Positions 20,301 to 28,208 of a stretch of DNA of 64,000 nucleotides are shown piece after piece (positions within the stretch are counted from its first letter, which is position 1; the number at the start of each line of letters is the position of its first letter). Source of the DNA: Icerya purchasi (lineage: Eukaryota; Arthropoda; Insecta; Hemiptera; Monophlebidae). The notes under the pieces are model-generated. The model worked only from the letters and a program-made list of their open reading frames with translations. It searched no databases and was not told where the DNA came from. The stretch lies in contig CM077115.1 in the NCBI GenBank assembly GCA_039619475.1, forward strand, positions 551,140,826 through 551,204,825, written 5' to 3'. Position numbers and translations under genes: made by a program.

Positions 20301-21013
20301 AAAAGACGTGGGCAGCTTAGCACCTCCTGGTCTTGTGAAACTAGTGTTGTATGTAAGAACACAGGAAAATGGTCACTTGAGTATGGGTCCTCCAGTACAG
20401 TTGATTGTAGTTTTGGTACTAATATAGGGGAGATTAGCGCTATATCAATTGTTGAAAATGTATTATGGGTAGGGCTGAGATATGTATAGTTAGGGGGGGA
20501 CATGACAATTAAATTGTTTTCCAGCACTAACTTGTTAATGATATTTCCGTGTTTATTGGTTGATATTGATCCCCATACTGGAGAGTGGGCATTGAAGTCT
20601 CCGACAATAATTGCGGGGTGAGCAATCTGCAGTAGCAGCTTTTCCATTTCGTTTGGATTTACCAGTGTGTCAGGTGGGATATAGCAGTTACATACCGTGA
20701 TCGGGTGGTTTGAAAGAGAGGGTATGTTGACTGATATAGCAATTGTTTGGAGCGATGTTTTAAGATTTATAGCCGTTGCGTGTAGATCGGATCGCACTAG
20801 GGTAATAACTCCTCCACTTGCTCGAATGCCCTGCTCATAATCGCATCTTATTATAGAGTAATTTTGAAGTGTCGGGTTGTTGGATGCTTTCAGATATGAC
20901 TCCTGTAGGCATATGATTTTGGGGGCGTGTGAGGCTATTAATAGTTTAAGTTCAGTGAGCTGATTGTAGAAACCTCTACAATTCCACTGCATTATGATTT
21001 TATTATGAGCCAT
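17327..21013 (-). CDS. LINE ORF2: APE endonuclease, reverse transcriptase, RNase H
   Basis: 1228 codons are uninterrupted. The endonuclease spans residues 1-225: 'QWNCRGF', E38 in 'ICLQE', D139 and N141 in 'VGDFNAHSPVWG', and 'SSDHFPVF' at 211-219. The RT spans about 490-780: 'FFDMEKAFD' (D587), 'GIPQGSALSATLF' and the catalytic 'YIDD' at 675-678. RNase H spans about 953-1085, with D959 ('VYTDG'), E997, D1022 and 'GNEQANAMA', where Asn1075 stands in for the usual Asp. A C-terminal knuckle 'CPFCMGNFMPTVQHLLIEC' follows. It nicks DNA, copies the RNA and probably removes it. The ATG lies 55 bp after ORF1. Presence of RNase H and the 'ICLQE' start fit the I group. Confidence 0.93.
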   Translation of the reverse strand: MAHNKIIMQWNCRGFYNQLTELKLLIASHAPKIICLQESYLKASNNPTLQNYSIIRCDYEQGIRASGGVITLVRSDLHATAINLKTSLQTIAISVNIPSLSNHPITVCNCYIPPDTLVNPNEMEKLLLQIAHPAIIVGDFNAHSPVWGSISTNKHGNIINKLVLENNLIVMSPPNYTYLSPTHNTFSTIDIALISPILVPKLQSTVLEDPYSSDHFPVFLHTTLVSQDQEVLSCPRLLYNKADWKLYTSKVEIPNQPSVSVQENINRLHQAIFNAAKASIPTSSGCHRTRRVPWWCPEIEMAIRCRKRALRKFKSSGLPSDLIIFKKCRAEARLMIRSKKQESWHVFISSISTTTSNRSSWEKIKAINGINRSKPFIHLSDNGTTVSDTTQVANLFAEHFSLTSSSTSYTNVFRARKAEIESLEMCIPQDATAPYNCDFTENELNFQLTHHTRNSSPGPDSMHPYMLKYLPSSAKSYLLHIYNQVWMAGSIPHQWKLAQIVPILKPSKDPLLLPSYRPISLLNVISKTMEKMVNRRLIHFLEQNNLLSSTQAGGRKMRSSTDHLLSLQRQISTAFCHQQSVHAIFFDMEKAFDRVWRRGLLMKLLTAGLTGNMANYIKNFLTERKFQVKIGNINSITMSLENGIPQGSALSATLFIFFINDIMNCISPPVTARLYIDDLNISLSSSLPSNAQNILQKTINKLQSWSNNNGLVFSPSKTIYTEFHKRRAVSPTISFTLDNNPISFQPTVKFLGLLFDCRLSWRPHISGLKKKCLKSLGIIKYLSNPKYNFHPKLLLSVYKSIILSKIMYGCPAYSQACQSLINSLDAIHNSALRSILGAHRTTPGSSMCNLLGCPPLSYYRDYHRRCNALRSLTHAPVAAINSLCTPSFSNDPVPEVRGLLNSNNINPMNPMQNLTLVPPWESPIIVSLKNNSRQHLTDAIVMAKNTINKYTDHVIVYTDGARNNPSTVISPTACAFVVSDKAYSFRLNDGCTVLDAEMYAILYGLQYTSLCEPNKKILIITDSLTALEAISSPKTRNTISTQILRMIIDIQKSEGQVTFMWVPGHAGIRGNEQANAMAPSALRAPQNRYSPPPSSMAQFFLAISKQEWKGQWTACQTFLAQVKTTIEPWWPPTNCSRREFSIISRLRTGHTAISHDHLLNGTSPPTQCPFCMGNFMPTVQHLLIECTAFLSTKKLLTYKTLPDMLSNTQTAIDSVINFLNINRIAKTI

Positions 21014-21068
21014 GGCAATATATTTTAGGAAATAGTCTTGTTTGTTTTAGTTGTTTATGTATTTCTAT

Positions 21069-22532
21069 TTACATGGGAGAGGGTTGTGGAGGTGGTTGCG
21101 GAAAGGAGCTTAGTTTTTTGATTAGCTTGGAGAAGCGTGTTTTCATTGCGCGGTTTTCCAGTAGAGGGTAATTGTCGGAGAGCATGTTTATCAAGCCATC
21201 TATGTCACTGGTGAAACTGTTAACGATGTTTATGGGATTTTTTTGTCCCTGGACTAGATCCATCAGGATTATAAGATTTGAGTAGGATAGCGGGTAGTGC
21301 GGGTTTTGGGTTACATTGCTCTCGATTGACTTTAGGAGTTCTTTTGTTGTGGTTTTTTGTTTTTTGGGACCTGTTACAGGATTAATATCGTTTGAAGATG
21401 CTGGATTAATAGCCTGATTATTTGTAACTGTTGGGGTAGCATCGGCCTGATTTTCTGTTGTTGGATAGGACATTGTGTCCATTTTACTGTCTCGGTTAAC
21501 ATTGGGATAGATAGGTTCATCGTTCGTAACTGGTGGGTCAGGCGTGGGAGGGTGTGGGCGTTTGGTCCCAGTTATGATTTCCTCCTTTTCTTCGGGTTTC
21601 GGAGAATTCTCATGAGCTAAAGGGGTGTTAGTTTTTTCTATCTGTGTGAATATTCTGTGTTCGCGGTCATTGTGTATTATTAAAAAGGATTCGGGTATGT
21701 CATTAACAAAGTCAGTGTTTTCTACGTAGGCTTGTCTCCGCCAGCTTATGATATGACCGAACTCGGTATCATTAGGGCTGACTCGTAATAATGATATGGC
21801 CGAGACTAATTTTAGGTTTAATACGCTTTGTAGATATGTTTTAAGGACCGTATTTGGGATAGTTGGCGATACATTAGATAGAACTACTTTTCTGGCGGGG
21901 GTTTTCAGTCTCTGACCAGAGATAGTTGTGTTGTTCACTGATATTGTAGCTCCATTGGTCATAAAATTTTCAACTATAGTTTTTGACTTTAGGAAAATCA
22001 AAACACGGTTATTGTTGATTTTGGATCCTGCTATGATATTTTTTGGGCCACCTACGAAATTCTTTAATGCCGAGAAATAATCGCGAGGGACCGTGTTCTC
22101 GATAAACGGAAAGATTACTCCTTGCTCTTCTGAGGGGAATTCAAATTCTACAATGGGCGGAAGGTATTTTTTGGATTTTAATTTTTCTGAAAACGATGTT
22201 GTTTTTGCTACTGGAATTTGTTTCGGAATTATTTCTATTTTGGTTTCGGTTTTAGTGGTTAGATTATTCGAAATGTTTGTTGTTGAAGAAGAATTATTAG
22301 CGGTGTTATTTATTGCCGATGTACTAGTGTTAAGTTGATTAGAATTGTTATTAGTAATCGCGTTATATGTGTTATCAGTATGCGATCGGTCGTGTTGTGT
22401 AGCATTGTGTGTGACAGTGTGTGTGGAGATAAATAACGGATCGTTATCACCTGCTGGCGTTGGCTTTGTTGCTGCATTATCCATCTCGTGCTGCGGTAAG
22501 TTCCTTCTAACGGTTGGGGGGGAACGGTACAT
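21069..22532 (-). CDS. LINE ORF1: Asn/Thr-rich RNA-binding protein
   Basis: 487 codons are open. The N-terminal 120 residues are very rich in Asn, Thr and Ser ('NNTANNSSSTTNISNN'). A central part (about 125-290) resembles the RNA-binding fold of insect LINE ORF1 proteins ('NNRVLIFLKSKTIVENFM', then 'ARKVVLSNVSPTIPNTVLK'). The C-terminal third is Pro-rich and ends in a helical segment. No CCHC knuckle is seen, unlike many relatives. The product presumably coats the element's RNA. It is the first cistron, and ORF2 follows 55 bp later. Confidence 0.8.
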   Translation of the reverse strand: MYRSPPTVRRNLPQHEMDNAATKPTPAGDNDPLFISTHTVTHNATQHDRSHTDNTYNAITNNNSNQLNTSTSAINNTANNSSSTTNISNNLTTKTETKIEIIPKQIPVAKTTSFSEKLKSKKYLPPIVEFEFPSEEQGVIFPFIENTVPRDYFSALKNFVGGPKNIIAGSKINNNRVLIFLKSKTIVENFMTNGATISVNNTTISGQRLKTPARKVVLSNVSPTIPNTVLKTYLQSVLNLKLVSAISLLRVSPNDTEFGHIISWRRQAYVENTDFVNDIPESFLIIHNDREHRIFTQIEKTNTPLAHENSPKPEEKEEIITGTKRPHPPTPDPPVTNDEPIYPNVNRDSKMDTMSYPTTENQADATPTVTNNQAINPASSNDINPVTGPKKQKTTTKELLKSIESNVTQNPHYPLSYSNLIILMDLVQGQKNPINIVNSFTSDIDGLINMLSDNYPLLENRAMKTRFSKLIKKLSSFPQPPPQPSPM

Positions 22533-22651
22533 ACTCCGCTGTACCGAGATCGAAATCGACGTGGAGATTTATCAGTTTTACGATGCTTTGTAAAGATAAT
22601 AAATCGAACTCAATAATACACGACTGTATTTTGAAAATGAGGAAAATGAAG

Positions 22652-23238
22652 ATTCTCGTAACTGTTGAATAACAGTTTTACAATATTCGGTTTTTACCCT
22701 CATCTATTTTTGATAAGAAATGAGCAACTTCGATACCGACTATCTAGTAGAGGAAGCTGGTGTAATTAACTTTTCATATATCGGATTATTAGTATTACAT
22801 TTGTCCTTATTATTTTAAAATATCTATTTTCGGTCCTTTTTGGATTATTAGTATTACATTTGTCCTTATTATTTTAAAATATCTATTTTCGGTCCTTTTT
22901 GGTTTTGTTACTTACATAATTTATTTATTTTTTTTTTGAGTTAGATTTTATTCCTTTTACTTGTTTTTCTTCTTTCTTTCTTGGACTTCAACAATGGATG
23001 ATTACCCGATACGGAAAGGAGACTTGAAGCACAATATTACAAAGGAGAAAAGTACATAGGAACCAAGGGAAATATAATAAAGAAAGATACATTGACTCTA
23101 GACTACGTCTGGAGTAAAAAGATGCATATTATTATTATTATCTCTCTTCAGTCATATTTCTCGATTCTGAGCGTTGTGACTACCTATTTGTGCATTCCAT
23201 CCGTACGGCATAGGTAGTTTTCATGGCAATTACTATAT
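22652..23238 (+). repeat. Repeat K, copy A, part 2
   Basis: Continues copy B (58283-59008) directly after the LINE target site. It has only one of the 70-bp units that are multiplied in copy B (23051-23120 region). It carries its own 59-bp tandem duplication at 22783-22900. Confidence 0.85.
22783..22900 (+). repeat. 59-bp tandem duplication
   Basis: Two adjacent identical 59-bp units begin 'ggattattagtattacattt'. Copy B has a single unit at the same place. Confidence 0.95.
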
Positions 23239-26200
23239 TTTTTTTTTTTTTTTTTTTTTTTTATTAAATGGGCACGCCAGCACAGGACATTTACCCAGCA
23301 CAAAAGATTAAAAGAATAGAAGGACATATGGAGCGACAAGTTATATCAAGAAACGATTAGAGACAGAGGAAATGAATGCGGATAACAAGGGAACAACAGA
23401 AGGAGATGGAAAAGTGAGAATATAGAGGGCACTGTAAGGTGTAGGGAGGCCAAGGCTAAGCAAATTGGAATAAAGGATCGCGCGTTCAGTAGAAATAAAG
23501 GAACATTCAAATAGTACGTGATTTGCATCACACGAGCCATTGAAGGTTGGAGGATGAAAGGGACACAAAGGAGATTGAACCAGAGCAAAGCGGAAACGAG
23601 AAGCCGGGAGCAGACTGTGATTAAAACGAAGGCGAACTATGGAAGAAATGACAGAACGGCTGATACTGGGAAAATTATTAAACCAGGGAGAAACGGATGG
23701 AGAAGGCTGTAAAGCAAGGTAAAAGGAGTCAGGGTTGGAGAAAAAGGACGGATAGAGATCAGTCCAAAAGTCACGGTGAGAACGAAAAGAGAGAGAGTAA
23801 AGACATTGGGAAGGAAATCTGCTTATGAAACGACCACTTACTGCGGCCGAGCAAGCTAACGAGTCAGCAAGATCGTTACCAGCTATACCACAGTGGCCAG
23901 GAATCCAAAGCAGGTCAATATGGATAGAACGGGAGGCTAATAAATTGAAAATCAAGGAGCGTATATAAAGAATAATAGGACAGGAAGAGGGTTCAGGAAG
24001 GGGAGATGCGATAGCTACTAAAACATTCTTCGAGTCGGAGCATAGAAGGAAATTCACTAAATTAGAAGTTGAAGATATAAAGAGGACCGCACGCAAAATA
24101 GCCGTGGATTCGGCTAGGAAGACAGAAGAGAAGGAGGGAAGTTGAAATGATTCAGAATAGTTGAGAGCAGGAAGAATAAAAGCGGCACCGACCCCCGAAG
24201 CAGATTTCGAGCCATCCGTAAAAATCGTGATGTGAGCAGGAAATAGAGAGGAAAGAGTGTGATTAAATTCTTCGTGAATGGCAGAACGAGGAAGAGACTT
24301 AATATTAGAAGGTAAAGAGAATAACTTAGGCGGATGAGACAGTTCAGAGAAGTTAAAGGTAAAGTATGGAGATTTGTTCTGGGAGAGGACAAAATGAGAA
24401 AGTGGAACGAGTCGAGAAGAGATGAGAGAAAGAATTGGAATCTTACGAGGAGAAAAACGCCAGTTGACCCGGATATATCGATAAGAATTCATGAGTTTGG
24501 AAGGAGAGATCTGCAGACGTCTAATCATGAACCTTTCACCAAGGTGAAGTCTTCGAATACAAAGAGGAACAAAGCCAGTTTCGGACAGAAGAGCTGGAAT
24601 TGGAGAAGAATTCAGGGCACCAACACAGAGGCGCAGACAAGAATTTTGGATGCGATCAAGTTTGACGAGAAGGGAAACAGGAGCACTGGCATAAAGAAAT
24701 GAACAATAGTCAAACTTAGAAAGAATAATGGATTTATACAGCATGAGAAGAATATATGGATCACCACCCCATTTGGGGGAAGACAACGCCTTCAAGAAAT
24801 TTAGTCTTTTGAGAGCAGACGTGCAGAGATAGTTAATATGATCATGAAAAGACAGAGTACTATTAAGAATTACACCGAGGTAGGAGAAGGAAGTGAGTAA
24901 AGGAATAGGGACCTGGCACATGAAAAGGTTAACCAAGGAACGATCAAAAGGACGAAATGTAAAAACGATACCAGCAGATTTCTCAGGGGAAATAGAAAGA
25001 TGAAGAGAAGATAAAGAATTTTCTAAAATAGCAAGGGAGTTATTAAGCTCCTCATTAGCAGAAAACAGATCATCAGAAGAAGAATAGACGAGAATATCGT
25101 CGGCAAAGAATAGCGAACTAGATGGAATAGAAAGAGAAGAAAGACTAAGGAAATAAATGTTAAAAAGGGTAGGACTAAGGCACGATCCCTGCGGAAGACC
25201 TCGAAAAACTGTCCTGGAATCAGAAAAGAAAGGGGTAGAAAGATGGATAGTTCTGTTCCGAAACAGATTAATAACTAAGGATGTAAACTCAAGAGGAATA
25301 TTAATGGAAAGCATTTTATCCTGAAGAGAAGGAAGGTGAACCTTATCAAAAGCTGAGGTAGCATCAACGAATGCAGAGATAGTAAATTTTTTGTGGATGA
25401 AAGATTTATAGATATCAGAGAGAAAAAGGGATATGCAATCAGAAGAACCAAAGCCAGGACGGAAACCAAACATGTTATCAGGAAGAACATTATTATATTC
25501 TAGCCACCAGATAAGGCGCCTATTAATCATTCGTTCAAAAAGTTTTCTTAAACAAGAGGCTAGAGAAATAGGACGAAAGGAATTGGGATTCTTCTTCGGA
25601 ATAGGAATAATAATAAAGGAATTCCAAAGCGGAGGAGTTTCACAGATACACAGAAAAGAATTGTAAATTGACAACAGGATTTTAAGTGCTGATTCAGAAA
25701 GGTTCTTAAGGACACGGAATGGAATGCCATCTATACCAGGGCTAGAATTAGAAGAATTAGTCAAGGAAGCACGAAGTTCATTGATGCTGAAGCTAGAAGA
25801 CAGGAAGTGGGAAGAATTGGAGATAGGAAGGGAAGGAGACCAAGATTCCTCAAGGGAAGGAACATAGGAGGGAGCAATGGAATCAAGAAAAGTAGTGAGT
25901 CTATCTGAAGGAAGGTTATAAAATGATGGACGATCCGATCTAGAAGAGCGAAAAGCTTTAGCCATCTTCCAAAGATGGGAAATTGAAGTAGATCTAGAAA
26001 ACGAAGCACAAAATTTCCTCCATGAATTTCTTTTGGACGTTTTGAGGATAAATCTAGCCTTGGCATTAGCTTTTTTATGAGCCATGAAGTTAGCAAAGGA
26101 AGAACAAGACCGGAAACATCTAAATGAAGAGACACTGTCTTTAACGGCATTAGTACAATCTTCGTTCCACCAAAGTGAGGAAGCCTGAAGATGGTAATTT

Positions 26201-27354
26201 CTTTTGGAATGATGAATTGGTGGAGAGGAGGCGTCCAGAGCAGAAGAAATGGAATCAGAGAAAACGTTATATTGTTGAATAGGATCGGAGAGGGAGTGTA
26301 TGTAAGGAAGAGATAAGTCGAAATTAGAACGGAATTCCTCCCAGTTAACCTTGTTGAGAGACCATTTAGGAGCGAGAGCGGGTATAGAATAATGAGGAGG
26401 AGGAGGAGGAGGAAGGAGATGGTGAAAAGAGAAAACAATGGGAACATGATCGCTGCCGAAGGTACCGTCCAGAGTTTTCCATTGACAGCGAAGACCAAAG
26501 TTTGGAGAGGTAAAGGACAGATCAACAGAGCTGGATGAGTGAGCGCCTCTATAAAGAGTAGGAGAGTTATCATTCAAAAGGACAAAATTTTTACCGAGAA
26601 TAAAGTTTTCTAGAACACGGCCATTCCTGTTATGACGCGCAGAGCCCCAAAGAGGAGAGTGAGCATTCCAGTCACCGCCGACAATAAAGGGAAGAGAATG
26701 AGGATAAGCCAAAAGAGAGAATGGGAAATTATTAAGGTCAAAACTAGGAGGAACGTATACAGAAAATATATGAACAGGCTGAGGATGAATATTTGGGATC
26801 GAAATATGGACTAAGTTGGGAGAGAGAGAATCAGAAGAAAAGTAAGAAGAATGGTCGTGGTGGACAAAGAAGATATCATTTCTTATGAGGATGGCAGCGC
26901 CAGCATAGCCATCAACACGATCAGAACGTATTGCTGTAAAGCCACGAATGGAAATATTAGAGGATTCCGAAAGCCAGGTCTCAGATAAAAGAGCAATATG
27001 GATAGAGGAGGAGTATAGTATTCCCTCCAATGCCTGTTGGTTGGCTCTCAGACTACGACAATTCCATTGGAGAATATTAAACTTGTGGATCATTAGGAAG
27101 AAAGCGTGGAAAATGGCATGAAGAGAATTCCTGCTCGCCGACCAAGAAGGGAGTACAAGGAAGAGTATGAGTGGAACCATAAGAGAGGGAGCTGACTGTG
27201 GAGGCAGAGGAATAAGACAAGGAAGTAAGATAGAATCTGCGGCAATAAGGCGAAATATCAAGGAAATAAACATTGATAAATAATAATAGTAACTGAAGAC
27301 AGTAAATGCAGAAAGACATTACACCAGAACAACAGAAGGATCTATGCCTTCCAT
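23239..27354 (-). mobile_element. LINE-2 of this window: non-LTR retrotransposon, 5'-truncated near the ORF2 start
   Basis: The insertion lies in repeat K. The unoccupied copy B reads straight through at 59008/59009. The poly-T tail is at 23239-23262. The body carries one ORF and no ORF1, so the 5' end is truncated. No clear long target duplication is seen: the left flank ends 'ctatat' and the right starts 'gcaacgcg', which are adjacent in the empty site. Confidence 0.92.
23341..27273 (-). CDS. LINE ORF2: APE endonuclease, reverse transcriptase, RNase H
   Basis: 1310 codons are open. The likely start is the ATG at 27093 ('MIHKFNILQWNCRSL'), giving about 1250 residues, because the upstream 60 codons are low-complexity leader. 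Endonuclease motifs are 'LLSETWL', 'VGGDWNAHSPLWG' and 'GSDHVPIVF'. RT motifs are 'NSFRPISLASCLRKLFERM', 'FVDATSAFD', 'GLPQGSCLSPTLFNIY' and catalytic 'FADD'. RNase H motifs are 'TIFTDGSKS', 'FLAESTAI', 'LCSDSKNVL' and 'GNDLADSLA', with all four acidic positions kept. The C-terminal knuckle is 'CPFHPP...CDANHVLFEC'. It is the same family as the ORF at 38235-41966 and several remnants. The absence of any stop implies recent transposition. Confidence 0.93.
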   Translation of the reverse strand: MFISLIFRLIAADSILLPCLIPLPPQSAPSLMVPLILFLVLPSWSASRNSLHAIFHAFFLMIHKFNILQWNCRSLRANQQALEGILYSSSIHIALLSETWLSESSNISIRGFTAIRSDRVDGYAGAAILIRNDIFFVHHDHSSYFSSDSLSPNLVHISIPNIHPQPVHIFSVYVPPSFDLNNFPFSLLAYPHSLPFIVGGDWNAHSPLWGSARHNRNGRVLENFILGKNFVLLNDNSPTLYRGAHSSSSVDLSFTSPNFGLRCQWKTLDGTFGSDHVPIVFSFHHLLPPPPPPHYSIPALAPKWSLNKVNWEEFRSNFDLSLPYIHSLSDPIQQYNVFSDSISSALDASSPPIHHSKRNYHLQASSLWWNEDCTNAVKDSVSSFRCFRSCSSFANFMAHKKANAKARFILKTSKRNSWRKFCASFSRSTSISHLWKMAKAFRSSRSDRPSFYNLPSDRLTTFLDSIAPSYVPSLEESWSPSLPISNSSHFLSSSFSINELRASLTNSSNSSPGIDGIPFRVLKNLSESALKILLSIYNSFLCICETPPLWNSFIIIPIPKKNPNSFRPISLASCLRKLFERMINRRLIWWLEYNNVLPDNMFGFRPGFGSSDCISLFLSDIYKSFIHKKFTISAFVDATSAFDKVHLPSLQDKMLSINIPLEFTSLVINLFRNRTIHLSTPFFSDSRTVFRGLPQGSCLSPTLFNIYFLSLSSLSIPSSSLFFADDILVYSSSDDLFSANEELNNSLAILENSLSSLHLSISPEKSAGIVFTFRPFDRSLVNLFMCQVPIPLLTSFSYLGVILNSTLSFHDHINYLCTSALKRLNFLKALSSPKWGGDPYILLMLYKSIILSKFDYCSFLYASAPVSLLVKLDRIQNSCLRLCVGALNSSPIPALLSETGFVPLCIRRLHLGERFMIRRLQISPSKLMNSYRYIRVNWRFSPRKIPILSLISSRLVPLSHFVLSQNKSPYFTFNFSELSHPPKLFSLPSNIKSLPRSAIHEEFNHTLSSLFPAHITIFTDGSKSASGVGAAFILPALNYSESFQLPSFSSVFLAESTAILRAVLFISSTSNLVNFLLCSDSKNVLVAIASPLPEPSSCPIILYIRSLIFNLLASRSIHIDLLWIPGHCGIAGNDLADSLACSAAVSGRFISRFPSQCLYSLSFRSHRDFWTDLYPSFFSNPDSFYLALQPSPSVSPWFNNFPSISRSVISSIVRLRFNHSLLPASRFRFALVQSPLCPFHPPTFNGSCDANHVLFECSFISTERAILYSNLLSLGLPTPYSALYILTFPSPSVVPLLSAFISSVSNRFLI

Positions 27355-27665
27355 TGCAACGCGAGTGTACACACAAGACTACATTCAAAACTGATTGTTA
27401 CCACTTGTTATCACGCTACAAATGTAGTCTCGAGTGTGTCTTCTGTATACTAACTAGCGCGCATATGATGGAATATGTGATGATCTGCTTTTGTCTTTCT
27501 CGTGATTATTAGCGATTATTTAATGATTTTTGTAATAATTTCTGTCATCGTCTGAGATTGAACTCAAGACTACTGTAACAAAAGTCAAATGCTTTAGCAA
27601 CTAGGCTTTTACAACGCTTATTATTATTGTATTATTGTGTATATTATATTATATGACTATTAAAG

Positions 27666-27671
<6 letters not shown>
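27355..27671 (+). repeat. Repeat K, copy A, part 3
   Basis: Matches 59009-59325 and contains the tRNA-like segment (27543-27612, minus strand). It ends at 'attaaagtat', where TA and TG microsatellites begin (27668-27700). Confidence 0.85.
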
Positions 27672-27699
<28 letters not shown>

Positions 27700-28208
27700 A
27701 TATTATTTGTATAAAACATTGTACAACATTTTTGGAATAGGAAAAAGTATAGAAAGAGAAGAATGTGTTACTTTTATTTTGCATGTTGTACATATTCTTC
27801 CAGCTCATCTAACTTTGTGGCCACAATTGCAACAACATATCTCACAGTGCCAACGGCCAGAGAAGAGGGAACCACCTTCAAACATTATGTTTGTGATTGA
27901 AACACTGGCACCCACAATACTGACCGGAAAGGATATGAAGAATTTAGTATCCAACACTGTAGCCACATCTGCGACAACAGAGCCCACAATGCCGACGTGA
28001 AAATATTATATTTGAAGCATTGGATTTTTGTTATCTTATTTTAGTGGCTTTACTTGAGATATCCATAATTAACAAGTTCGTGTAGATTTTTGTCATTGAT
28101 AAAGTTCGTTAATAACCGTTATTACAAAATGGTTGCTGTTATTACGCTATTCGTTGAGAAATAAATCGTTTTTCAATTTAGTATTTCATGTTTTTTGCTT
28201 TTTATTCC
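27672..28208. other. Intergenic with microsatellite and unassigned ORF
   Basis: TA/TG microsatellite at 27668-27700. A 97-codon plus ORF (27707-28000) and a 60-codon minus ORF (27805-27987) overlap at a stretch with coding-like composition ('QCQRPEKREPPSNIMFVIET' on plus). Neither is recognised. Confidence 0.35.

Larger units (their letters stand above)
17221..22651 (-). mobile_element. LINE-1 of this window: I-type non-LTR retrotransposon, near full length
   Basis: The element lies between two copies of ATTCTCGTAACT (17209-17220 and 22652-22663). The same target is uninterrupted at about 58283-58300 in repeat K copy B. The 3' end is a poly-T run on the plus strand (17221-17249). Two long ORFs occupy the element in the order ORF1, ORF2 with 120 bp of 5' leader. 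The perfect duplication and open frames indicate a recent insertion. Confidence 0.95.

Noticed and set aside
24114..26573. Long secondary ORFs within LINE-2 (92 to 270 codons)
   Set aside because: They are shadow frames of ORF2, low in complexity and without domains.
27805..28000. A Cys-rich protein on the minus strand ('CEICCCNCGHKVR'), possibly a LITAF-like domain
   Set aside because: The Cys spacing does not fit LITAF, the overlapping plus frame is equally open, and there is no second Cys knuckle.
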